Source of the DNA: Candidatus Avoscillospira stercoripullorum
GTDB taxonomy: Bacteria; Bacillota; Clostridia; Oscillospirales; Oscillospiraceae
Direction: 5' to 3'
DNA: 5,425 nt
Assembly: GCA_018712905.1 (NCBI GenBank)
Contig: DVGD01000190.1
Coordinates: 1-5,425, forward strand
The notes below the pieces were generated by a model. That model had not been told where the DNA came from. It saw only the letters and a program-made list of their open reading frames with translations, and did not search any database. The position numbers were made by a program, and so were the translations under genes. This document shows, piece by piece, positions 1 through 5,400 of the stretch. The first letter of the stretch is position 1. Every line of letters starts with the position of its first letter.

Positions 1-657
1 ATCGACGCGGCCGCCGCGGCGGGGGTGGAGATCGTGGTCATCGACTCGGATGTCGATTCCATGTCTGTGGACGCAAGAATCGGCACGGACAACGTGGAGG
101 CCGGCTACATGGCCGCCCAGGCCGCCCTGGAAAAGCGCGAAGGGGACATGGTGCTGGGGCTTGTGAACTACGATTTGGGCAGCCGCAACGGCCAGGAGCG
201 GGAGCAGGGGCTCCGGGAGCTGCTCCTGGGAAGCGACCGGGTCAGGGGAATCTACACCATCAATGTCCTCGCCGAGGAAGAGGACGCCAGGGAGAAGACC
301 ATGGATCTGCTCACCCGCCACCCGGAGATCAACGTGGTGGTGGGCTTCAACGAGCCCACGTCCGTGGGCGCCGCCCAGGCGGTGGCGGCGCTGGGCTTGG
401 GCGGCGAAGTGACGGTGGTGGGCTTTGACAGCAACGTGAAAACCGTGGATCTCATGCAGGAGGACGTGGTCTCGGCGCTTATCGTGCAAAACCCCTACGC
501 CATGGGCTATTTGGGCGTGGAGGCGGCCTGCCAGCTTCTGGGCGGCGTGGCCTTCGATTCCCAGAGCTTTATCAATACCTCCACCCAAATTGTCACAAAA
601 GAGAATATGTTTTCCCTGGAGGGGCAGAAGGCATTGTTTCCCTTTGACGCCTCCTGA
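1..657 (+). CDS. Sugar-binding protein of the ribose/galactose-binding fold, 3' fragment (C-terminal 218 residues)
   Basis: The reading frame is open from base 1 to a TGA at 655-657, so the start and any signal peptide lie outside the window; the GTG at 25 is only an internal codon. The protein resembles type-1 periplasmic sugar-binding proteins (Peripla_BP_4 family). Visible hallmarks are an IGTDN segment shortly after the left edge, a hinge-region segment GFNEPTSVGAAQAV, the VVGFDSN strand that supplies a ligand-binding Asp in this fold, and a C-terminal IVTKENM typical of solute-binding proteins. LacI-type repressors share the core fold but usually lack this tail, so a repressor is less likely. 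It differs clearly from the mglB downstream and is separated from it by 180 bp with its own promoter, so it is probably in another transcription unit. In Clostridia such a paralogue often accompanies a histidine kinase and response regulator as an extracellular sensor; that role is inferred. Family assignment is confident, ligand unknown. Confidence 0.85.
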   Translation: MDAAAAAGVEIVVIDSDVDSMSVDARIGTDNVEAGYMAAQAALEKREGDMVLGLVNYDLGSRNGQEREQGLRELLLGSDRVRGIYTINVLAEEEDAREKTMDLLTRHPEINVVVGFNEPTSVGAAQAVAALGLGGEVTVVGFDSNVKTVDLMQEDVVSALIVQNPYAMGYLGVEAACQLLGGVAFDSQSFINTSTQIVTKENMFSLEGQKALFPFDAS

Positions 658-741
658 CAAATTGCACAAAAATTGGGACGCTTTTTTGGAGCGTAAAGAA
701 TTAGGTGGTAAGATTTTCTACTTTTAACATAAAAAAACCCA

Positions 742-770
742 TTGTGTTTCCGTTTAAATTCCGCTATGAT
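742..770 (+). promoter_or_regulatory. Probable sigma-A-type promoter of the mgl operon
   Basis: A TTGTGT hexamer (742-747) is followed after exactly 17 bp by TATGAT (765-770), which matches the -10 consensus at five of six positions; the -35 matches at only three, as expected for a regulated promoter. The surroundings are AT-rich. Transcription would start near 776-778, giving a leader of about 60 nt before mglB. No other pair in the 658-837 gap looks better, and I saw no clear catabolite-repression (cre) site. Confidence 0.6.
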
Positions 771-778
771 AGTATCAT
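766..778. promoter_or_regulatory. 13-bp perfect palindrome over the -10 element, candidate operator
   Basis: ATGATA-G-TATCAT is a perfect inverted repeat (6 + 1 + 6). It overlaps the -10 hexamer and the expected transcription start, where a bound repressor would block polymerase. Palindromes this short can occur by chance in AT-rich DNA, and no regulator gene is visible in the window. The operator role is therefore inference. Confidence 0.35.
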
Positions 779-821
779 CACCAAAGCCCCCCTGGGGGAG
801 CTGCGGCAAATTTATACTAAT

Positions 822-826
822 GGAGG
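822..826 (+). promoter_or_regulatory. Ribosome binding site of mglB
   Basis: GGAGG lies 11 nt before the ATG at 838. It settles the start: the in-frame ATG at 820 overlaps this site and has none of its own. The in-frame ATA/GTG-type codons further upstream lie within or before the promoter. From 838 the protein opens directly with a canonical lipoprotein signal peptide. Confidence 0.85.
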
Positions 827-837
827 AACAATCGGAA

Positions 838-2070
838 ATGAAAAAAATCATTGCCCTGCTTCTGGCTCTGATGCTGGTGTTCAGCCTGGCCGCCTGCGCT
901 GGCGACACCAACACTGACACCACCGACACGACCGACACGACCGACACCACCGACACCACCGATACCACTGACACGACCGATACCACCGACACCACCGACG
1001 ACACCACCGACGACACCACCGACGACACCACCACCGACGCTTCTGCGCTGAACGTGGGCGTGTTCTACTACAACTATGCTGATACCTACATCTCCAGCGT
1101 GCGTTCCGCTCTGGACGCTGCCCTGGAAGCCAAGGGTATCACCTACAACGATTTCGACGGCAACAACAGCCAGGCTACCCAGAATGAGCAGATCTCCACT
1201 GCCATCACCAACGGCTGCAACCTGCTGATCGTCAACATGGTCACCTCCGGCTCTTCCGATACCGCCAAGGCTATCATGGAGCTGGCTGGCGATGTTCCCG
1301 TTATCTTCTTCAACCGCGCTGTGGAAGAGGACGGCGCTGAGGGCACTGTCCTGGGCGCTTACGAGAACATCTGCTTCATCGGCACCGATGCTCCCGAGGC
1401 TGGCCACCTGCAGGGCCAGATGGTCGGCCAGTACGTGCTGGACAACTACGACGCTCTGGATCTGAACGGCGACGGCCAGATCTCCTACGCCATGTTCAAG
1501 GGCGACGAGGCCAACGTTGAGGCTATCTACCGCACCCAGTACGGTGTTGAGGACGCCAACGCTGTTCTCGAGGCTGCCGGCAAGCCCGCTCTCGTCTACT
1601 TCGATGCCAGCAACACCTCCGGCTACCAGGTCGATATGAACGGCGCTTGGTCCGCCCAGGCTGCTCTGGACTACATGAACACCAACCTCTCCCAGTACAA
1701 CGAGGCCAACGGCAACATGATCGAGCTGGTTATCTGCAACAACGATAACATGGCCGAGGGTGTTATCTCCGCTCTGAACGCTGCTGGTTACAACAACGGC
1801 GAAGGCACCACCACCATCCCCGTCTTCGGCGTGGACGCCACCGACTCCGCTGTGCAGCTCATTAAGGACGGCAAGATGACTGGTACTGTCAAGCAGGACG
1901 CCGAGGGCATGGCCAACGCCATCGCTGAGGTTGCCGCTGCTACCGGCGCCGGCTCCACCCTGACTGACGGTGTCGCTGCCGCTGCTGCTCTGAACACCGA
2001 CATGTACACCATCGCCGAGGGCATCGCCAACAAGCTCTTCGTTGCCTACGCTCCCTACACCGGCGAATAA
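838..2070 (+). CDS. mglB: Galactose/methyl-galactoside ABC transporter substrate-binding lipoprotein MglB
   Basis: This 410-residue extracytoplasmic protein binds hexose and delivers it to the MglAC permease. Residues 1-20 form a lipoprotein signal peptide (MKK, hydrophobic core, lipobox LAAC with Cys20), so the mature protein is lipid-anchored. An Asp/Thr repeat linker spans about residues 21-70, and the two-lobed binding domain runs from about 71 to the end. Against E. coli MglB from memory, pocket residues kept are Asp82 (D14), Asn159 (N91), Arg232 (R158), Trp271 (W183), Asn302 (N211) and Asp333 (D236). Changed ones are Tyr84 (F16), Asn226 (H152), Glu228 (D154) and Gln353 (N256). The calcium loop DLNGDGQ (208-214) and its distal Glu296 are present, but the last loop ligand is Ser216 rather than Gln. 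The gene ends TAA TAG, two stops in tandem. It contains no TTA, CTA or TCA codons and favours GCT, AAC and GAC, unlike the preceding gene, which fits very high expression. The family is secure; the exact sugar is less so. Confidence 0.95.
   Translation: MKKIIALLLALMLVFSLAACAGDTNTDTTDTTDTTDTTDTTDTTDTTDTTDTTDDTTDDTTDDTTTDASALNVGVFYYNYADTYISSVRSALDAALEAKGITYNDFDGNNSQATQNEQISTAITNGCNLLIVNMVTSGSSDTAKAIMELAGDVPVIFFNRAVEEDGAEGTVLGAYENICFIGTDAPEAGHLQGQMVGQYVLDNYDALDLNGDGQISYAMFKGDEANVEAIYRTQYGVEDANAVLEAAGKPALVYFDASNTSGYQVDMNGAWSAQAALDYMNTNLSQYNEANGNMIELVICNNDNMAEGVISALNAAGYNNGEGTTTIPVFGVDATDSAVQLIKDGKMTGTVKQDAEGMANAIAEVAAATGAGSTLTDGVAAAAALNTDMYTIAEGIANKLFVAYAPYTGE
916..1032 (+). repeat. In-frame tandem repeat encoding an Asp-Thr-Thr linker in MglB
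   Basis: Nine consecutive 9-bp units encode Asp-Thr-Thr (916-996), followed by three 12-bp units encoding Asp-Asp-Thr-Thr (997-1032). Units vary synonymously (GAC/GAT, ACC/ACG/ACT), while the last three are nearly identical. They form a hydrophilic, acidic, probably extended spacer between the lipidated Cys20 and the binding domain. Because every unit is a multiple of three, gain or loss of copies would change linker length without a frameshift. Confidence 0.95.
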
Positions 2071-2103
2071 TAGTTCCATCCGCTGCAAACCAAGCAAACT
2101 TTT

Positions 2104-2138
2104 GGGCAGCTGCCGCCAAGGCGGCAGCTGCCCTTTTT
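2104..2138 (+). terminator. Intercistronic hairpin with T-tract between mglB and mglA (partial terminator or mRNA stabiliser)
   Basis: GGGCAGCTGCCGCC (2104-2117) is exactly complementary to GGCGGCAGCTGCCC (2120-2133), a 14-bp GC-rich stem with almost no loop, followed by TTTTT (2134-2138). It begins 31 bp after the second mglB stop. The mglA ribosome binding site starts only a few bases after the T-tract. Since mglA and mglC have no other obvious promoter, read-through is needed. The hairpin most likely ends many transcripts and protects the mglB mRNA 3' end, raising MglB over MglA and MglC. The short T-tract fits partial termination. Confidence 0.8.
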
Positions 2139-2140
2139 AA

Positions 2141-2148
2141 AAAGGAGG
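2141..2148 (+). promoter_or_regulatory. Ribosome binding site of mglA
   Basis: AAAGGAGG is a near-perfect Shine-Dalgarno sequence ending 10 nt before the ATG at 2159. It begins three bases after the T-tract of the intercistronic hairpin, so hairpin and initiation site are close enough to influence each other. Confidence 0.85.
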
Positions 2149-2158
2149 ACAGGAAGAT

Positions 2159-3658
2159 ATGGAGGAGAATGTCCTGCTCCAAATGACGGACATTACCAAA
2201 ACATTCCCCGGCGTCAAGGCCCTGGATCACGTCTCCCTGACGGTGAAACGGGGCACTGTCCATGCCCTGATGGGTGAAAATGGCGCCGGTAAATCCACGC
2301 TGATGAAATGCCTCTTCGGCATCTATGCCAAAGACGGCGGCCACATCTATTTGGATGGCAAGGAAATCAATTTTAAAAGCTCCAAGGAAGCACTGGAGAA
2401 TGGCGTAGCCATGGTGCACCAGGAGCTCAACCAGGCGCTCAAGCGCTCGGTCATGGATAACCTCTGGCTTGGCCGCTACCCCAAGGTGGGCGGCATCATG
2501 GTCAACGAGGGCAAGATGTATAAGGACACCTTGAAGGTGTTTGACGAGCTGGGAATTAAGGTCGATCCCCACCGGATCATGAGCACCATGCCCGTTTCCC
2601 AGCGGCAGATGGTGGAGATTGCCAAGGCTGTCTCCTATAATTCCAAGGTCATCGTCTTCGACGAGCCCACCTCCTCCCTCACCGAGGAAGAAGTGGAGCA
2701 CTTATTTAAGATTATTAACATGCTCCGGGATCGGGGCGTGGCGATCATTTATATTTCCCACAAGATGGCGGAAATCAAGCGCATCTCCGATGAAATCACC
2801 ATCATGCGCGACGGCACCTGGGTGGCCACAAAGCCCTCTGCCGAGCTGGAGATGAACGACATCATTCGCCTGATGGTCGGCCGTGAGCTTGGCAACCAGT
2901 TCCCGCCCAAGACCAACAAGCCCGGCGAGGTCTATCTCAAGGTCGAGGGGCTCACCGCCCAGTATTCCTTGCTGAAGGACGTCTCCTTCACTGCCCGCCG
3001 GGGCGAAATTCTCGGTCTTGCCGGCCTGGACGGCAGCGGCCGTACCGAGACGCTGGAGAACATCTTCGGCGTGGCCACGAGAAAGTCCGGTACAGTGACC
3101 CTGGGCGGCAAGCTCTGCCGTAATCGCAACAGCCGCGAGTCCATCAAGAACGGCTTCGCCCTCCTCACCGAGGAGCGCCGCGCCACCGGCATTTTCGCCA
3201 TTCTGAATATCCGGGAAAATACCGTTATTTCCAGCCTCAAGAAGCACAAGAAGCTGGGTCTCTTCCTCAGCGAGGCATCCATGCGCAAGGACACCCAGTG
3301 GTCCATCGACGCCATGCGCACCAAGACGCCCACCCAGGAGACCAAGATCCGCAGCCTCTCCGGCGGCAACCAGCAGAAGGTCATTCTCGGCCGCTGGCTC
3401 CTGACCGATCCTGAGGTGCTGCTGCTGGACGAGCCCACCCGCGGCATCGACGTGGGCGCCAAGTATGAGATCTATCAGCTCATCATCGACCTGGCCAACA
3501 AGGGCAAGACCGTTTTGATGGTCTCGTCGGAAATGCCCGAGCTTTTGGGTGTGTGTGACCGGATTTTGGTCATGTCCGGCGGCCGCCTGGCCGGCGAAGT
3601 GGATGCCAAGAACACCACGCAGGAAGAGATCATGACTCTGGCTGCGAAATACGTATAA
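2159..3658 (+). CDS. mglA: Galactose/methyl-galactoside ABC transporter ATP-binding protein MglA
   Basis: This 499-residue cytoplasmic ATPase powers sugar import through MglC; E. coli MglA has about 506 residues. It is two fused nucleotide-binding domains. Domain 1 has Walker A GENGAGKST (39-47), Q-loop Gln88, an altered signature VSQRQ (146-150), Walker B VIVFDEP (164-170, catalytic Glu169) and His201. Domain 2 has a degenerate Walker A in which Arg295 replaces the Lys (GLDGSGRTE, 289-297), a canonical signature LSGGNQQK (400-407), Walker B VLLLDEP with Asp424 and Glu425, and Glu458 where the switch His would be. Thus the composite site built from domain 1 Walker motifs and the domain 2 signature is intact, and the other is not. 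This asymmetry is normal for the RbsA/MglA/XylG family. It follows mglB by 88 bp and precedes mglC by 12 bp. The association with mglB and mglC favours MglA over ribose or xylose paralogues. Confidence 0.95.
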   Translation: MEENVLLQMTDITKTFPGVKALDHVSLTVKRGTVHALMGENGAGKSTLMKCLFGIYAKDGGHIYLDGKEINFKSSKEALENGVAMVHQELNQALKRSVMDNLWLGRYPKVGGIMVNEGKMYKDTLKVFDELGIKVDPHRIMSTMPVSQRQMVEIAKAVSYNSKVIVFDEPTSSLTEEEVEHLFKIINMLRDRGVAIIYISHKMAEIKRISDEITIMRDGTWVATKPSAELEMNDIIRLMVGRELGNQFPPKTNKPGEVYLKVEGLTAQYSLLKDVSFTARRGEILGLAGLDGSGRTETLENIFGVATRKSGTVTLGGKLCRNRNSRESIKNGFALLTEERRATGIFAILNIRENTVISSLKKHKKLGLFLSEASMRKDTQWSIDAMRTKTPTQETKIRSLSGGNQQKVILGRWLLTDPEVLLLDEPTRGIDVGAKYEIYQLIIDLANKGKTVLMVSSEMPELLGVCDRILVMSGGRLAGEVDAKNTTQEEIMTLAAKYV

Positions 3659-3663
3659 GGAGG
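3657..3663 (+). promoter_or_regulatory. Ribosome binding site of mglC overlapping the mglA stop
   Basis: AAGGAGG begins inside the TAA stop of mglA (3656-3658) and ends 7 nt before the ATG at 3671, an ideal spacing. Ribosomes finishing mglA would expose or reuse this site, so translational coupling of ATPase and permease is likely. Confidence 0.85.
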
Positions 3664-3670
3664 CTGCACC

Positions 3671-4759
3671 ATGGTTAACCCCGTGAAAAATATCCAGCGC
3701 ACTGCTGCCGAGTACCGGCAGATGGATAAAAAAGACCAGCGCCGTTTCTGGGTAGACGGTATTCTCAACAACGCGCTTTACATCCTGATGGTGATTTTCA
3801 TCATCTATACCGCCTTCAAGAATGAAAACTTCCTGAAGCCCGGCTCCATTGTCAACATCATCTCCCTGGCGGCGGCCTCCCTGCCCATTGCCCTTGGTAT
3901 CGGCGGCTGTATCGTCCTCACCGGTACCGACCTTTCCGCCGGCCGTGTGGTCGGTCTGTCGGCTGCCATCTCCGCCGCTCTGCTCCAGTCTCCCGACTGG
4001 GCCAACAAGATCTTCACGTGGCTGCCCGACCTGCCCATGGCGACCTACATTGTCATCGCCATCATCGCGGTCATGATCGTGGGCTCCATCGTGGGCTTTA
4101 TCAACGGCTTCTTCGTGGCCAAGTTCTCCCTGCACCCCTTCATCGTCACTCTGGCCACCCAGCTCATCACCTACGGCGCCATCCTCATGTTCTTCATGAG
4201 CAACGGCAACAACGGCCAGCCCCTCTCCGGCCTGTCCGATACCTACAAGAACTTCGTCACCGGCTCCATGATTAAGTTCCAGAACAATGTGAACATCCCC
4301 TGGTACGTGCTCTATGCCGTCATCATGGTCATTGCCATGTGGTTCATCTGGAACAAGACCACCTTCGGCAAGAACATGTTTGCCGTGGGATCCAACGCTG
4401 AGGCTGCCAACGTCTCCGGCGTCAACGTCTTCAAGACCACTGTCATGGTGCACACCCTGGCCGGCCTCATGTACGGCCTCACCGGCTTCATCGAGGCTGC
4501 CCGTATCAGCTCCATCTCCCAGTCCACCGGCCTCAACTATGAGTCCGACGCCATCGCAGCCTGCGTTATCGGCGGCGTATCCTTCGTTGGTGGTACTGGT
4601 AAGATCAGCGGCATCGTGCTGGGCGTGTTCGTCCTGCGTATCATCTTCGTTGCCCTGAACTTCCTGTCCATCGATCCGAACCTGCAGTACATCATCAAAG
4701 GTCTCATCATCCTGGCGGCCTGCTCGCTGGATATGCGCAAGTACCTGGTTCGCAAGTAA
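3671..4759 (+). CDS. mglC: Galactose/methyl-galactoside ABC transporter permease MglC
   Basis: This 362-residue integral membrane permease of the BPD_transp_2 family forms the sugar channel, probably as a homodimer with MglA. E. coli MglC has 336 residues; here about 30 charged cytoplasmic residues precede the first membrane segment. Hydrophobic segments lie roughly at 31-49, 60-83, 91-106, 125-146, 155-177, 211-227, 256-275, 294-310, 314-335 and 340-355. Blocks shared with E. coli MglC, as I recall it, are GTDLSAGR (85-92) followed by VGL, WNKT.FGKN (227-235), EAA.VSGVNV (244-253), the DAIAACV.GGVSF.GG.G segment (293-310) and QYIIKG near the C-terminus. The EAA-like stretch around 239-253 is where the ATPase would dock. 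Together these blocks separate MglC from RbsC or XylH. The gene ends just before a strong terminator, making it the last gene of the operon. Like mglB, it avoids TTA, CTA and TCA codons. Confidence 0.95.
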   Translation: MVNPVKNIQRTAAEYRQMDKKDQRRFWVDGILNNALYILMVIFIIYTAFKNENFLKPGSIVNIISLAAASLPIALGIGGCIVLTGTDLSAGRVVGLSAAISAALLQSPDWANKIFTWLPDLPMATYIVIAIIAVMIVGSIVGFINGFFVAKFSLHPFIVTLATQLITYGAILMFFMSNGNNGQPLSGLSDTYKNFVTGSMIKFQNNVNIPWYVLYAVIMVIAMWFIWNKTTFGKNMFAVGSNAEAANVSGVNVFKTTVMVHTLAGLMYGLTGFIEAARISSISQSTGLNYESDAIAACVIGGVSFVGGTGKISGIVLGVFVLRIIFVALNFLSIDPNLQYIIKGLIILAACSLDMRKYLVRK

Positions 4760-4774
4760 TTTCATCGTGCTTTT

Positions 4775-4809
4775 CGCCCTGGGTTCCCCCACCCAGGGCG
4801 ATTTTTTTT
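4775..4809 (+). terminator. Intrinsic terminator of the mgl operon
   Basis: CGCCCTGGGT (4775-4784) pairs perfectly with ACCCAGGGCG (4791-4800) around a 6-nt loop, followed by one A and eight Ts (4802-4809). It starts 15 bp after the mglC stop. The longer T-tract makes it a stronger terminator than the hairpin between mglB and mglA. Confidence 0.95.
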
Positions 4810-4828
4810 GCGACAAAACAGAGGGAAA

Positions 4829-4846
4829 ATCCCCCATTTGGGGGAT
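4829..4846. repeat. Short inverted repeat (ATCCCCC...GGGGGAT)
   Basis: ATCCCCC (4829-4835) and GGGGGAT (4840-4846) form a perfect 7-bp stem with an ATTT loop, 20 bp after the operon terminator. There is no T-tract, so it is not a second terminator. It looks like the first element of the repeat mosaic. Confidence 0.6.
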
Positions 4847-4888
4847 GTGACCGGGAGAAGATTGGTGATATGATATACCATACCAAAA

Positions 4889-4934
4889 GCCTCCCCTTGA
4901 GGGGAGGTGGCGCGCGCAGCGCGACGGAGAGGTG
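4889..4934. repeat. Dispersed-repeat-like element with two adjacent hairpins
   Basis: CCTCCCC (4890-4896) pairs with GGGGAGG (4901-4907) over a TTGA loop. A CGCG/CGCG hairpin (4913-4916 with 4920-4923) follows, and then GACGGAGAGG. The arrangement of a CCTCCCCTTGAGGGGAGG hairpin, a CGCG hairpin and a CGGAGAGG tail resembles repeats I associate with Oscillospirales intergenic regions. That resemblance is from memory; only one copy is in the window. CGGAG (4925-4929) could also pair with CTCCG (4962-4966) around a further hairpin, GGACA/TGTCC (4938-4942 with 4950-4954). Confidence 0.55.
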
Positions 4935-4975
4935 TTTGGACACTGACGATGTCCGCAAGTCCTCCGCCCATTGCA

Positions 4976-5005
4976 CCGCGGGTCGATGGGGACATCGCCC
5001 CCTAC
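4976..5005 (-). repeat. Hairpin repeat module A (30 bp, minus orientation)
   Basis: It begins CCGCGGG and ends CCCCTAC on the + strand, the same ends as module B. CGATG (4984-4988) and CATCG (4993-4997) form the inner stem over GGGA. A further three G-C pairs (4980-4982 with 4999-5001) lie beyond one mismatch. Read on the minus strand it starts GTAGGGG, as do the other modules. Confidence 0.7.
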
Positions 5006-5008
5006 AAA

Positions 5009-5038
5009 CCGCGGGCGGGGAATAAACCCCGCCCCTAC
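5009..5038 (-). repeat. Hairpin repeat module B (30 bp, minus orientation)
   Basis: GGGCGGGG (5013-5020) pairs perfectly with CCCCGCCC (5027-5034) over AATAAA. It has the same length and ends as module A, is separated from it by AAA and is itself followed by GAAA. On the minus strand it starts GTAGGGGCGG and ends CCGCCCGCGG. Confidence 0.75.
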
Positions 5039-5058
5039 GAAACAACTGAAAGCGTGCT

Positions 5059-5088
5059 GTAGGGGCGGCCTTTATGGCCGCCCGCAGG
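5059..5088 (+). repeat. Hairpin repeat module C (30 bp, plus orientation)
   Basis: GGGCGGCC (5063-5070) pairs perfectly with GGCCGCCC (5076-5083) over TTTAT. It matches the minus-strand reading of module B at both ends (GTAGGGGCGG and CCGCCCGC). The two innermost stem pairs are swapped from G-C to C-G, and the T-rich loop is kept. Confidence 0.75.
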
Positions 5089-5129
5089 GCAGTAGCGAGT
5101 TCCACCAACCACCGCCGAACGTACCAACT

Positions 5130-5158
5130 GTAGGGCGGCATGCCCTCATGCCGCCGCC
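5130..5158 (+). repeat. Hairpin repeat module D (plus orientation)
   Basis: GGCGGCATG (5134-5142) pairs perfectly with CATGCCGCC (5147-5155) over CCCT. The module starts GTAGGGCGG, one G shorter than module C, and ends CCGCCGCC. Its inner stem is unrelated in sequence to those of A-C but still fully paired. Confidence 0.7.
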
Positions 5159-5184
5159 TGTACCAGGCTGCCCAGGCACCCTCC

Positions 5185-5237
5185 AGGGGAGACAATGGGA
5201 CGCTCCCACGCCCCTATGGAATCCCATAAACTGGGAT
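5185..5237. repeat. Nested inverted repeats at the end of the mosaic, possible degenerate fifth module
   Basis: AGGGG (5185-5189) pairs with CCCCT (5211-5215) around an inner TGGGA/TCCCA hairpin (5196-5200 with 5204-5208). On the minus strand this unit starts TAGGGGCG, like modules A-C. It is followed by ATCCCA (5221-5226) pairing with TGGGAT (5232-5237) over a 5-nt loop. Confidence 0.45.
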
Positions 5238-5306
5238 AATAAATGACAATATTTACCAACCAAAATTTGCATTCAAGCCAAAAAAATGACGTTCGCGCCG
5301 GATCTC

Positions 5307-5335
5307 TTGCAATTCAAAATGGGTTCCGATAACAT
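5307..5335 (+). promoter_or_regulatory. Weak sigma-A-like promoter candidate
   Basis: TTGCAA (5307-5312) and TAACAT (5330-5335) are separated by exactly 17 bp, but each matches only four of six consensus positions. It lies in the AT-richer tail. With no downstream gene start visible it is only a candidate. Confidence 0.25.
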
Positions 5336-5391
5336 ACTCCTATAAACTGTGTACCCGTGCGCCCATTTGCCAGAATCTGCCCGAGGAAGCG

Positions 5392-5400
5392 TGTTACAAT
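5392..5400 (+). promoter_or_regulatory. Extended -10 candidate near the right edge
   Basis: TGTTACAAT fits a TGn extension plus a TACAAT hexamer (five of six). The only -35-like motif, TTGCCA at 5367, is too far away with a 22-bp gap, so this would have to work as an extended -10 promoter. Transcription would begin about 5407 and continue out of the window. Confidence 0.3.

Noticed and set aside
678..694. ACGCT/AGCGT stem after the first gene as a terminator
   Set aside because: The stem is only 5 bp and the T-run lies in the loop, not after the stem, so it does not fit an intrinsic terminator.
787..798. CCCCCC TGGGGG inverted repeat in the mglB leader
   Set aside because: It is a low-complexity stem of about four pairs with nothing conserved around it; it is not enough to call a riboswitch or operator.
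507..1034. Minus-strand frame encoding a Val-Val-Ser repeat protein
   Set aside because: The repeat is the reverse complement of the MglB Asp-Thr-Thr linker, and the frame runs through the promoter and the upstream gene.
817..2097. Long open frame on the minus strand opposite mglB (426 codons)
   Set aside because: It is in exact codon register with mglB and stays open only because mglB contains no TTA, CTA or TCA codons. Its product is low-complexity Gly/Val/Asp-rich sequence, with no ribosome binding site of note.
3023..3049. Degenerate Walker A in MglA domain 2 as a possible loss-of-function mutation
   Set aside because: Arg in place of Lys, and a non-His switch residue, are the normal state of the second ATPase domain in this sugar transporter family.
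2702..4837. Very long open frame on the minus strand opposite mglA and mglC (711 codons)
   Set aside because: It is again codon-aligned with both genes and ends exactly at a sense TTA Leu codon of mglA (2702-2704). The sense genes have clear family motifs; the antisense product has none. It is a codon-bias artefact.
4976..5158. Repeat cluster as a CRISPR array
   Set aside because: The units are in both orientations, differ in their centres rather than being identical, and lack uniform 30-40 bp unique spacers. They are hairpin repeats, not CRISPR.
4971..5246. Plus-strand frame of 91 codons, and minus-strand frames over the same area (4707-5195, 5072-5272)
   Set aside because: They run through the hairpin repeats in both directions, have no ribosome binding site, and give Pro/Arg/Gly-rich products explained by GC-rich repeats.
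5243..5332. Small plus-strand frame of 29 codons in the AT-richer tail
   Set aside because: It has an ATG but no convincing Shine-Dalgarno sequence, and I do not recognise the product. A frame this short is expected by chance, though a degraded gene fragment cannot be excluded.
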